NCBI GenBank assembly: GCA_011032825.1
Contig: JAADJZ010000013.1
Location: forward strand, 1,116,001-1,180,000
Source: Massariosphaeria phaeospora
Taxonomy: Eukaryota; Ascomycota; Dothideomycetes; Pleosporales
Length of the DNA: 64,000 nucleotides
Reading direction: 5' to 3'
In this document: one piece after another, positions 11,858 to 23,318 of the stretch
Position numbering within the stretch: the stretch's first letter is position 1
Layout of the letters: every line of letters starts with the position of its first letter
Program-made: the position numbers and the translations under genes
Notes under the pieces: generated by a model
Databases searched by the model: none
What the model was told of the DNA's origin: nothing
What the model saw: the letters and a program-made list of their open reading frames with translations, nothing else

Positions 11858-12901
11858 TCAGGGACTCGGCTCGGGTGTCTGCACGCCATTGATCCAGATA
11901 GCGGTGCCCTGCATACTGAGCGAAAGCTGCGGTCGGCGCTGCTCTTTCAGCGTAGCGACAGTCTTGTTCCGCACTACGGTACGCATAGGAGTCGACGAGT
12001 TCGCGGCAGGGGGCTGCATATCGCGCGTCATCTTCTGCACCATCTGGTGCGTGATGCGGAAAAGCCCGTAGTCGATTTCGTGCAGGATGCAGCGCTTGGT
12101 GGCATCGATTTCCTTGGTGGTGAATTGCGAAGAGCTGCCGATTTTGGCCCAGGAGCTGTTTGAGCGGCCGTGGTCGTCGATGAAGCCGTGGGATAGTGAT
12201 AGGGCGGATATGATGATGAGATCGGGACTGAGCGTTGGGGATAGGTTGATGGTGGTGAAGTAAGGAGTAGGATGGCCCGAGGAGCATGCGTTGCGCCACG
12301 AGCTGGCAAATCGTGCCGAAAGAGCGTCTAGGATACAAGCTGCGAAGGCAATCATTTCGGTAGGAAGTTGAGCCCGGTCCAAGTAGCCGAGGATGGTCGG
12401 TATAGAGGGCCGCTGAGTAGAGACATTGAGCGGTACGAGGTTGGCCAGATGGTTGGCGTACACTATGGATAGTTGGTCAGTACGTAAGACACTAGACTAG
12501 AGGAAGAAGAAGCAAAAGTGAAATGTGAAAACAAAGTGGTGATGTCGTACGCCAAGATGGCAGACATAGTATAGTGACACACTCGGAGCCCTCGACCAAT
12601 ATGCAGGGTGGTCTCAGCACTCCGACGGCCCGTCCGAGATCGACAGCAGCCTCACGGAATCAACACGTGATAAAGAACTGCCCTTACCTTCTAGTTCAGG
12701 GGTCTCCGTACGTAATTGCTCAGGTCCCAAACTCGGCATCTGCAAATCCACATGCTGCTCTTTCGTGGGGGGCGGCGTGGGCAAGTTGGACAGCGGGACA
12801 TAGTTCGCAAAGTACCGGTCCAGCTCTTCATCCGTGAAGTCGTCCATATCGGAGATTGCCGATGGCGAGAGCGCAGGCGAGTAGTAGTGATAGTCCGTCA
12901 T
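11858..12901 (-). CDS. Pho85-type (Pcl/PHO80-like) cyclin
   Basis: Regulatory subunit for a Pho85-like cyclin-dependent kinase. Exon 1 12688-12901 starts MTDYHYYSP and carries an acidic DDFTDEELDRYFANYVPL segment. A 225 nt intron (12463-12687) joins ELE to VYANHLANLVPLN. Exon 2 11858-12462 holds the cyclin box: ILGYLDRAQLPTEMIAFAAC, the WRNAC helix, LIIISALSLSHGF, then SSQFTTKEIDATKRCILHEI. Total 272 residues. The MIAFAACILDAL helix and the later helix pattern are typical of the short Pcl cyclins; which of them is not clear. The intron is long for this window, so a missed small exon is possible. The 5' side faces 2.6 kb of non-coding DNA, often seen for highly regulated genes. Confidence 0.75.
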
Positions 12902-15529
12902 GGTGGTCTTAATAGGGAAGATATAGTCCAAATAGGCCAAGAGTGAATGTCTCAGCCCAGGTCCAGAAGGCGCGAGACAGGAAGGCTACAGGCACGACAG
13001 CGTCGTCGAATGTACTCGCTCGCTCGCTCGTTCGTCGGGCGTTCGGATTCGAAAGCAGGCGGTCGGTCGCAAATCGTCGGCGACGGGAGAAGAGGAAAAA
13101 GAGAGGTTCCATGAAGGGGGGCCTGGTGATCCTATATACTCACATCTCCCCGAGCGGACCCATATACATACAGTAACTTAGCGGGGAGGCCCCCAGTCTA
13201 ACGGCGTGCAGGCGGCTGACGTGCTTTTGCGATGGAGCGAGGTCGTGTCTCCAAAGCAAGGTTGTCTTAGTGTCTCTAGAGGTGCCGTGCCGCTACGCTA
13301 CGCCCTACCTACTCTGGCGCCCTGCATGGCGTACTTGGACTCGCCTACCTAGCCCATAGTCGTGCTCCAGCCCACACTTTCACAATTCCCAATTCCTGAT
13401 AATTAGCTCGCCATCTCGCCTCTCTCGTAATCTGCAATTTTAGTTGCAGGTCTGGTTCGCGGCGGCCGGCTGGCCGGCGGCTGATTTGCAGCGGTATTCC
13501 AGTTCGGCGTGCGTGCAAGTGGAGTGTGTGGAACCGCGAAAGAGAATTTTGTGTTTATGGTGTAGGTATGTATGGATACATGGATTCCAGACGTGCGGAG
13601 AACGGAGCAAGACAGGGCCCGGAGACAAGGAAACGCGCACGCTCCAATATCCGCGAAACGACCACACACGCAATCTGCAGCTTCATCAACCACTGCCCGC
13701 CTTTCATCTGGCAGTTGGACTGCACAATCAAGCCAGGCGTCTCGATGCTGGACTGTAGGATATTTCCGCCGTGTGCCCGCGTGCTCGGGAGGAAGCTTAG
13801 CCAGGCTTCAGTTGCTTTCGCGTCCGATCCGACCTCAGCTGAGGTTCCGCTGCTCCCCGAGTCGACAACCACACCTGCATATGTATTTGTCGCCCATCAT
13901 GCCACCGCGCCCACAGCCGCACGCACGCACGCATGCTGCCCACGCTCCCATCACACACCCTCGGAACAACAGACCAGCGCACCGCACCAACTAGATAGCG
14001 AATTGTGCCATCACATCACGACCAGCTCGCGATACCGCTCACCGCCATTCCCCCGCCTCACGCCACGCCACGCCGCGCCGCACCACTCCCGGCGGCGGAA
14101 TCCTACCCACCCAGTTCAGTTCCGGACGAGAAGCATAACAAGTGGAGACGCCTCATCAAGGTTCCCATAAATATCACCTCCTTCGTCCTAACGCGCCGGA
14201 AACAGAACGGTGAACATGGTGAGCTGGCGGCCTGAGGCACCCAATGCGTTACTACTAACCTATGCGAGCCTGCGTGCATGCATCTCGGAACTGCAGGCAC
14301 AGACACAAACAAAGTTTCCGCAAAGCCCAAACTTGCTGCGGAGAGCCTCATTTGTTTTCAGCGGGAGCTGAGCTGAGCTGAGTAGGGGCACAGGCACTTC
14401 ATAACACATAATCCATCACACACACTAGATACAGCCAGTCTACTGGTATGTATATTCATAGCGAGGTTTGCCGATGTAGCTCTTCTCTTCGTGTTCTCAA
14501 CGGAGGAGCCCCTACAGGAACTACAATTGCTTCTTATACTATACTACATACAGTATACCACCACCAGCTCAGCTCAGCTCAGCTCCCACTTCCAACCCCA
14601 CCCCCCTTCAGAAAGATACTACTAGACCCCCTTGCTCCTAGAACACCATCATCATCGTCTTCTAACAGAAGACCCCCATATGAAAAAAGTGGACAGCAGT
14701 CAGAAGAAACACTACTATGTACAATGCCGTGCTTCCCACGATTCCACCACAGTAAAGCTTTCCTCCGAACCAAACGCAAAGTTTGACGCAACCCAGTGGG
14801 GCTCAACCTACCTACCAACTAGCCAGCTAAATTATTTGTGCGTCGTTACAAACTTTACGTGTGCCGCCACCCACTGCCAATGCAGTCAGTCAGCAGTAGT
14901 CTACACCGTAGTTGCCACAGACTCGGCGAGAACCGCAAAATTAGATGCCTCGGTTTTTGATCATCAGCGTTACCTGAATACACATCATTTTTCATTCCAC
15001 ACCGAGTAGGAACCCCAATAGAGAGATATATCACGCATACGTAGACCCACAACACAAACACAGACAATCAATTTGAAATTTCTGCTTGCACGGAAAAGAC
15101 TACCTGAAAAACACCACGCTCCTCTATCAAATGAAGCAAGCAAGCAAGCGGCAGTTTGCCACCCGTAATCAGAAACTTGCATCAGGCGTGATCCGTTCGT
15201 TCATAAAGATGACAAGAGGGGCTACCAATCCATACCAAGCAACAGGCCCACCAGCAAATGCTTGCACGATAGCACTGATGCCGACTCCACTGTATCTCTT
15301 TTCCACCCAGCTAATTCATCAATAGGGTTCTGTTGGCGTGTTTCTTAGTGGTGGGGCATATGAAAGCTGGCCGGCCGGCAAATGGTACCGACTTGTGCCA
15401 CCATCGCCCCTAAGGAAACTCAAGTATCCATGAACATTTCCCCATCATCTGCGCTCCCAGTCCGAGTATCACTAACATTTTCATTGTTCCGTTGCGTTAG
15501 AGACACACTTTGTGTAGTACAGGAGACGT
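12902..15529. other. 2.6 kb intergenic, no supported gene
   Basis: Contains a CGCTCGCTCGCTCGTTCG low-complexity stretch near 13015, several long but low-quality frames (one of 214 codons at 13526-14170 rich in His, Arg, Pro and Thr), and the paired GAGCT repeats described separately. No domain, conserved splice pattern or RNA gene was recognised. Confidence 0.45.
14364..14586. repeat. Inverted pair of GAGCT/AGCTC repeats
   Basis: GAGCTGAGCTGAGCTGAG at 14365-14382 is matched in reverse complement by CAGCTCAGCTCAGCTCAGCT at 14565-14584, about 180 bp apart. A stem of 17 or more base pairs is possible. Each arm alone is a short pentanucleotide repeat. Confidence 0.7.
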
Positions 15530-16430
15530 CTACTGCGCCTTCTTTGGTGCAGTGCCCTGCTGTGGGCTAGCAACATACCGGGCAATGTCAGTAGCATCTG
15601 CGGCCTGCTTGATGACATTCTTGAAGGTTCCCCACGCCTGGCGAGCCACCGGGGGCGAGCTCTGGTTGGCGAGCTGTGCGTCGACGCGGGAAGTCAGCTG
15701 GGAGATGGCACCCTGGACGAAGCTGCTCTGGCCACAGCGAGCGCGGAAGAAGACAGTGTAAACGGCAAGCAAGATCCAGGAGCCCTTCTGGAAGAGGAGA
15801 GCCGAGCCGAAAACGCGGAACCAGAGAGCGATCTCGAGGATAGCAACCAGGGTCATGCTGCTATCGTAGTACTCTTTCACAAACTTTCCGATGGCGTCCG
15901 ATGCAGCCGACGATTGGGGCTTGGCACCTGGGGTGCCCGAGGCGGGTGGAGGCTGGATGGTGGGAAGCAGGCTAGATCGCACGTAGGTGGCAACGTGGAA
16001 GATGGAGTACACGGCAAAGGGAAGTATAGCGAGCGGGACCTGGCGAGAGAAGAGCCAGACGAGACCCATGACTGCAGTTTTGGTCAGCTCGCGTGACCGG
16101 GCGAGCGAAAGCTCGACTGCACCTACTAAGGTATTGCACATTCTCATCGAGTAACAGTGCCACCGCTGTACCCTGCTTGCCGGACCTCATGCGGGCCCGG
16201 TATGCCTTGTATACAACGATGCCATATGTGACGGTAGCGGACAAGAAGGCCATGCGATAAGAGAAGGCGGCCCATTTGGACCCATAGTTGAGGGTGAAGT
16301 AGGAAAGGCCATAGCGGAGAGTGGAGAAAAGAAGAGAGACGTGTCCAGCGAACCAGGCGAACTGGAGCGTTTGCGCGAGAGCCATCAGTCGCTGCGCCAG
16401 AGGCTGGGCCGAGTTCGGTGGGGGAGCCAT
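15530..16430 (-). CDS. Pom33/TMEM33-family membrane protein (nuclear pore/ER)
   Basis: Exons 16127-16430 and 15530-16071 with one 55 nt intron give 281 residues. The sequence runs QRLMALAQTLQFAWFAGH, LFSTLRYGLSYF, FSYRMAFLSATVTYGIVVYK, then after the junction YLIMGLVWLFS, PLAILPFAVYSIFHVATYV and LVAILEIALWFRVFGSALLF, consistent with several membrane spans. The tail (VARQAWGTFKNVIKQAADAT) looks amphipathic, as in the family, where it binds membranes. In yeasts the relatives Pom33/Per33 and Tts1 shape ER and nuclear envelope membrane and help place nuclear pores; that role is assumed by homology. The final PKKAQ is basic. Confidence 0.85.
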
Positions 16431-17553
16431 GGTGGAGGCGGGATCTGGCGGTGTGGGAGGGGTCGTGTGGGGTGTGCTATGTGCGACTTTTGGCTGTCAG
16501 TAAAGCTCTATAAAGCGGATGCGAGTGTCCAATGCAGAGATGGAAGCTCATGAAGCTGCAAATATGTGCTTTGGCGAGTGCACGGGAAAGGTGGAGGTGC
16601 AATCTGTCAACAGCAGCGCAGGCCGGTGGCTGGGTCCTTCCCACACAGCCGTAATCCGGCGCTGCCTTAGGACGACGCTCAATGACAGCGGGTCGACTTA
16701 CCAGCGGCTGACGTTGCGCAATAGAAGCGTAAATATGCGAGGTGCAAGAGGTGGTGCAGTAGGATGGGTGTCGCGGCGCAGGCTGTGAGGCAGGACGGTT
16801 TCTTTGTAGGGATGCAGGACGGGGACGGTGCAGAAAACCAGAAATTCGGCTTTGGGTGTGGTGACGAAATGCGAAGTGCTTCACCGGCGCCGTCCCGAGC
16901 CTGGGCACTAGCAGCTGCCGCACGGGCCCGATGACGGTTTGCGGCAACCTCACCCCAGGCGCTCGCTGTCAGCCGCTTTCACTGCCCAGCGGGTGGTGGC
17001 ATGTCGTTCGTATTCATGACCTGTCGACACGTAATGAACGCCGGCAAACACAGAACGCCTTCACTTCAGTCGCACGTTCTTGCTGGCACACAACACACCC
17101 ACACGCACGTTTGCAGCCGGCACAGCGCGTCCTACAAAGGAAACCAATTCACTACTAGCATGATCTGTAGAATACATGAAAAGAAGTCTGCCCACACCCC
17201 GACTGCCTCGCGCTCAGGCACTACCGCTGTCCATCTACTATAAAATGGGAAACTAGTTTGAAGGGGGAGAAAGGAAGTAGAAGGAGTGCAATGCTGCAGG
17301 TATCAATCAACAACCAACGCAACTGAACCAATGAAGCCACGCCGCTCGGCCCTGCACCACCGAGCCAAAGCTGCGCCATTGTGTATTAACCCTTGCTGAT
17401 AGCACCCAGTGTATCGTCAAGCGGCATCAAATTAAACAAGGTCTGATAAAGGGGGAGAGAGAAGGAGCAAGAAGCTTTTGTGCACCATAAGCGGTCCGTC
17501 GCCGACGAGAGACCTGGGGCTATGCACCGTGTAGCCCATTGCCATAGCCCGGT
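16431..17553. other. Intergenic between the Pom33-like gene and the septin
   Basis: Nothing beyond short shadow frames. No repeat or RNA gene recognised. Confidence 0.45.
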
Positions 17554-19269
17554 TTAACGAAGCGAGAAGCCCTTCCTCTTGCCCTTCTCCTCGATCGGCC
17601 GTCCGGTTTCGATGCGAGTCTTCTTCTCCTCCAGCTCCTGTCGTTGCCGGTCTAGTTGCTCCTTCATCTCCCGGTGTCGGGCGTACAGCTCTTCTTCGCT
17701 CTGACGCAGCTTGCTCTCCTTCTCTAGCACCTTCTGCTGGAACACCATCTTCATTTCCATCTCCATCTTCTGGAGCTTGGCCTCGTGCAGCGAACGCTCC
17801 TCTTCCTGCTTCACGGCAGGGTTGACTTCCTTGAACACGCTGGAATCCTGCTGCACGCCCATAGCGGCGAGCTTTTCCGAGCGGTAGTTCTCGTACAGGA
17901 AGTTGTTGGTGTTCTCTTTGAGCTCTTCCATGTGCGTGCGAATGAGCATCTGGCGTAGTTTGACAAAGTCGCAGTGCTCTTCGTTGTCAACCTCGATGAC
18001 ACCCCAAGGGTAACGGCGGCCTCGAACTTTGCGACCGTCTCGGGTTGTGACCTCGGCATTGGCACCAACAACAGCAAAGGGGACTTTGGACATGATTTCC
18101 GCATTCTCGGCAACGGTTTCCTCGTCATCCATCTCGTAGCGAGGGCCCTCGAATATTTGGATCCTATGGTGGTTGATGTCTGCGAGGATCTGGCAGCTTT
18201 GTTAGCAAAGTGCAGTGCAATGCAGCTGTGTACATACTCTGTGCTTGAAAGCGGAGATCTCCTCGTCCGTCAAAGTATCGGACTTGGCAATGACGGGAAT
18301 CAGGTTGACCTTGGTGTGCAGCTTCTTCATCACCTCAACGTCGAGAGGCTTCAGGGAGTGGCCAGTAGGCTGGATGAAGAAGACAACAGCGTGGATGCGG
18401 TTATCTACAATGTTCATACGGTTGACCTTGTTCTCCGCATCGAGATAAGCATCAAAACGCTGCTCGATGTTTTTAACAATGGGATCCCATGATTCGTCGT
18501 TGTTGATGAAGTCACCAAATCCAGGCGTGTCGACAACGGTCAATCGCAGGCGAACACCGTTCTCCTCAATATCCGCGCTGATGGACTGTATAGATACGGT
18601 CTTGGAGATGTCGAGGCTCGGGGGCTTGCGTTCCTTCGGGGGGTACAGCGAGGTGTTGAAGAGCGTGTTTACAAGGGTCGACTTGCCGAGTCCAGACTCG
18701 CCTGTAGAAGGTTAGACATGTGCATTGAGAATCTCATAGATACAGCCACCTACCAACTACCATCACGTTGAAGTTGAAGCCCTTGCGCACACTCTTGCGG
18801 TGCCATTGGTTCGGCAGGTTTGCGAACCCGACATATCCTGTAAGCTTCCGGCGGACAATGTTCCTCATATCGCTCGCAGCCTGTGCCGCTACCTTGGGGT
18901 CTTTGGAAGAGACTGTCTGGGGGGCGAGGGATTGGCTATTGGCCATGGGACTGGTAGACAGCTCGTCGAAGGGCGTTTCGAAGGGTGTTGTGGGAAAGTT
19001 TCCCGGAGGCGAGGGCGATGCACGCGTCGGAGCGACGGGGGATGCGCCGTTGGATGCTATTGTTCGCTGTCAGCTACCGTCATGTGTCAAACGTCAACAC
19101 GTAGGTATGCAGCTGTCCGGAGCGACAGAGATGCGCGCGCAGTGGCTCCAAACACCATTGCAGCATGTGCCTTCCCGACTTCAGCCATGTATGCCCAGCG
19201 GTGTTTGGTCGCCTCGCAACGCAGGATCATGTGCGGCACGAAAATCCCGCTCGGGGGTGTCCTACCCAT
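17554..19269 (-). CDS. aspB: Septin, Cdc3/AspB type
   Basis: GTP-binding filament protein that forms rings and bars at septa, tips and branch sites. Exons 19266-19269, 18754-19056, 18238-18701 and 17554-18189 give 468 residues. The first exon is only ATGG; splicing over 209 nt yields [16 protein letters not shown], continuing the open frame through [17 protein letters not shown]. Septin marks: polybasic helix [21 protein letters not shown]-loop GESGLGKST across the exon 2/3 junction, DTPGFGD, the [10 protein letters not shown] guanine-specificity region, and [17 protein letters not shown] in the septin unique element. The last ~80 residues form a heptad-rich coiled coil ending [10 protein letters not shown]. 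The tiny first exon is the least certain part; the alternative start is the in-frame MANSQS at 18946. The symbol follows Aspergillus usage. Confidence 0.9.
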
Positions 19270-20232
19270 GGCGTACGACGGAACCGCAAACGCAGAGGGA
19301 TTGCTGTCAAGTGAGAGACTCCTGGGCAGGTTAGCTAGTGGTCAACGTGAGACGGCACCTTCGACGCGAGATACTTTTGGGGATGCAAAACAAAAATGGG
19401 GGATGCGACACGAGCCACAGCGTGGACAAGCAGTGCAGCGGGAGCGTGGGAGAGCGGCGACGTACCAGTCAGTGTGTAGGTATGTTGCTGCGAGCGATGA
19501 ATGCACTCAAGCAATGGAATAGGGACGGTCGTCGTGGGCGGCGACGAGAATGGCGTGGTCGAGAGCAGAGGCAGCAGTTGGGAGGAAGGCGTAGGTGTGC
19601 GTTGGGTCTCGGTCGAGGAAAGGGGTCTGCGCAGGGATGGGGGAGCAACGTTGAAGAATCAGGCGCTAGGCCAGGAAATCCCCGCGTCACCAACAGCGCC
19701 TCGAGCAGCGCGGGCGAAGGCAGACGAGGGCGCGTGAAGCGGGCTGGACGGTGCAGGCAGCAATTGGGGCAGCAGTTGTGTCGAGGAAGAAGCTGGAGTC
19801 TGGCGAGGGCGGTTTCGCAGGCGTTGCTGTGCTGCTGCAGAGCAAGCAGTCGCGTCCCCGAACGGGAAGCTGTCACGTGCACGAGCTTGGCAAATTAGCC
19901 CGCCCGACCAGGCACGATCGGCGCAGCTTGAGCCTGGTGCTGTGTATCAAGGTCCTCACTGCAAGTATGCTTCCGCTTCCAATTTCAATCGTGTTGCGAT
20001 TGCGATGTTGCCATCTGTCTACAACCCGCACGCTCCGAACACTCACTCGGCTGCCGTGGCACCACAAAATCTTCCTGTCAGACGATCCAGGGCGTACCTA
20101 TCCAATCGCGTCGCGTGGCACCCGCATAGTTCCCGGCGCCGTTGCCCATCCCCGCCGCGCCGAAGCGTCAAGTCCAAAGCAAAAGGGTATTATATGCAGA
20201 AACACAACTCCCCAACCTCCACCGCCACCGCC
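19270..20232. other. Intergenic upstream of the septin, downstream of EXO70
   Basis: Long frames on both strands here are Arg/Ser/Cys-rich with no domain signs. Probably promoter and leader sequence. Confidence 0.45.
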
Positions 20233-22260
20233 TTACGACAGACTTGCCAACGCTGCGTTCAACTGGCTCTTGTCGTACTTGGCATACTTGCCCTTGCCCT
20301 TGTCAATCTCGTGGTAGCGGTCCCAGAAGCGGCCGTACAGGGGCTCCATGATGGTCTGCACTTCCCGGCCCAGCTGGTTCCGCACCTCGCGCTCCATCTT
20401 GTACGACTTGTGCTGTGCAATGAGGTTGTCGAAGCTTGCGTTGAAGCTCTTGAACTTCTCCTTGATGGCATCCTTGTCCTTCGAACTGAGGGCTTTGACA
20501 ATGGCCGCCGAGTCCGTCGATCCTGCACCCCCAGAATGCGGCCGCCCACTGCGGTTCGTGTACTGCACGTCAAGCAGGTGGCCGGACGGTTCTCGCCACC
20601 CTTCCAGATACATGGCTGTGCCTTTCTTCCGCCAGGCCTCGATCTTGCCCGCGTAGCTTCCCATAAGAGACTGCAGTTCTGAAGAGCGAATCATCCGGTC
20701 GACGATGATCACGTTGTTTGCAATGAAGACGCCTTGCAAGCTCTTGCCCTTCAAAAGCACCCGGGCTTTGGCTTCAAGACTCTGTAACAGCGTTTCAACT
20801 GTATCTGAAGCGTAGTGAGCAAATAGCTTCAGACTATCAGGCCCGACATCCAGCGTTGCTGAAGGTTTGTTGGTCGCAGTTGGTGCCCAGCCGCCGTCGC
20901 CGAGAGACGCCATGATTGAGGATAGGGGTTCAAGATAGTTGGTCATAGTCTGTAGTCGGACCATAGTCTCAGCCGTCATTGGAATCGAGGCTCCGTCCGT
21001 GGGCAAAGCGACGAGCGTCTGCACTCGAGTCCTAGTATCTTCCAACAGCTTCCCTAACGATGCTTTCGACGTCTCTCTGATCGGCTTCGCGGCCTCTCGG
21101 ATAGTATTCTTGAGCACTCCGGTTTTGGCTTCAAGGCGCATCGACAGCTTACCGACCACGTCCACAATCTCGTAGCCAAGGAAACAATCCGTCGTCAGGT
21201 TGCGTTGTATATGTCCATTTAGATCCCGTAGAGTCTTGGTAAAGTCGCCAATTGCAGGCTGGCATGTTGCGGTGCAAACCAGACCCCATTCCTCACGGGC
21301 GAAGATGGGGCATATGTTCTCGTACTCGGCAAGAAACAAGCCTTCCATTGCCTTGACATAGATTCCGGTGCCGTTTTCCCCGGGCTTGTAGATGGCATCA
21401 GCAGTGACTTTGCGAGCCGTAGTGACTGAAGCTGCCGCCAGATTTCGCAGCGACTCCATGATATAAGTGCCGCGCACCTCAGCGTATATCTTCTGGGTCG
21501 GTGTCTCGCGAACATCGGCCTGGGATGCCTGTGAAAACGAACTGGATATGTGTGCATTGATAAGGCGTAGAGTCGAGACTTTGTCTTGGGTTATAACGGG
21601 AAATGGGTTGCCTAGAAGTAATCAGCCATATCCCCTGTCTGTGTTTCAATCACTTTACCTTTGGCGACATATTCCAACGGCTCCACGGTGCGTGCAGAAC
21701 TTTCTCGAAGCATCTCCTTGAACACATCCTCGAGCTGTTTTGAACCAAACTTCAAGAGTGATCCTAGCTCTGCAACGGCCTGCTGATTTGAGCGGAGGTT
21801 CGATCGTTTGAGGTCGGTGAGGGCAGTGGCGGTGCGATCTAGGGAAGCTATGTAATCCCGCAGGTCAACGTTTTTTGGTCTATACAAGTGTCAGTAGCGG
21901 TGGAGGAGGTGTGATATCCGAAACATACCCCGCCCGAATGATACGCTCCTCGCGGTTGGTCTGGTCGAGAGGTGCCCTTATCCGCTCTATCGCATCGTTG
22001 ACTTTATCGATATCTAGCTAGGTCAGTTGACTGGTACGAGATTAAGGTAGTGGAGCCATACTCGAGTTGGTGATCTGGAGCCGCTGCGTGTTGCCATATA
22101 TGGGGCCGATGGACTCCTGCACGGTCTTGCCGCTGGTCTCCAGCCGGTTCAGCGAGCCCTGGATCTTCTTGGTCAAGCCCTTCATCTTTTCCATGTTGGC
22201 GAAGAGCACCTCCACCTCGGCGCTCTCCTCGACGAAGGCTGCTTTACGTGGGCCGACCAT
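20233..22260 (-). CDS. EXO70: Exocyst complex subunit Exo70
   Basis: Membrane-binding exocyst subunit that recognises PI(4,5)P2 and Rho GTPases. Exons 22062-22260, 21929-22013, 21659-21879 and 20233-21611 give 627 residues, the normal length. The introns are 47-49 nt. The N-terminus has the conserved start ([19 protein letters not shown], then [20 protein letters not shown]) and a helical bundle. The C-terminal domain shows [88 protein letters not shown] and the final [20 protein letters not shown], with basic residues expected to touch lipid. It is on the same strand as SEC5 and the septin. Confidence 0.95.
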
Positions 22261-23318
22261 GGTGCCTGCCTGTTGCAGAGCTCGGTAGCTCCGGCGCGTT
22301 GCTCGCTGTGGAAGCCGGAATCGGGGTGTACTAGGAATGTAGGTAATCGGAATGAGTGGTATTAACTGCGCATTGCAATGTTAGATCATGTTCTCATATG
22401 CAAGTAGTTCCAACAACGGGCGGTAGAGTGGTGGGGGAGCTTTGCGATCCGAGAACTCAAGAGCTGCGGAGATGAAGCGGCGGAACAGGGGTGGGGCGCG
22501 CTAACGAAGAGCCGCAGTGCGACGTCAGAGTGCAGTAGTTTCGTAACATCTCTGCAGATTTGCGACAACTACCCAGATGCATCTCAGAAATAACACGAGC
22601 ATAGCGAGTGGCCTCATTTATTCTCAGATACATCTCGTAAGTCCAACATGTGATTGTCACAGAAGGAGTTGGACATGCGCTCCTTTCTCTTAGGTTAGGT
22701 TGAATATCCATCTCAACGCTGTAACATCTTCAGACTCTCGACCTCGACCGTCCCCATCACTCGTCACCTCAGCCAATACTACCTAACGGGGATCTCACAA
22801 ATGTGAGTCTCGAAAATTTCGATTTTGGTTTCTGGTCTTGATCATAGATCCTCTGGGCCAGTCACAAGTCACCACCCACACCACTCCTGTAGTTTACTAT
22901 AGTGTATCAACAGCAATGTATTTCAATTAACTAGGTCTCCACGCGAATGGAGCTTCAGAAGAAATATACACTTTGGTGTACTCCAGATACGATGGGTGCA
23001 AGCTCCGGCAAAGAAACCAAGCACATCAGATCTAAGGAATGTGCTTCTCCGTTGATGCCGCGTCCTCGCCCGATAACACCACTCCAGCTGCTCGCAGCTA
23101 TCGAGATAGTCACCGGCTCTTGGTCTATTCAGCAAACGACTCTGCTTCCGTCACAACACTGCGGCCTCCTTGTTCCAGCCCAGCGGCCACGGCTCGCGTG
23201 ACACTCTTTGTTCGAAGCTGGTTGGCCGCTCGTGGCTGAGGAATGCTGACTACCCGAGACATTGACTTGTCTTGGGCCATTGTTTTGGAAAGATCTCTAC
23301 CTTTCCAAACTATGGAAC
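22261..23318. other. Shared promoter region of EXO70 and the permease
   Basis: Divergent promoter of about 1 kb. No gene or repeat recognised. Confidence 0.45.

Noticed and set aside
13526..14170. 214-residue plus frame
   Set aside because: His/Arg/Pro/Thr-rich, no splice signals, no recognisable domain.
19469..19882. 137-residue minus frame upstream of the septin
   Set aside because: Leu/Arg/Pro/Cys shadow; does not splice in phase to the septin exon 2 as cleanly as the ATGG exon.
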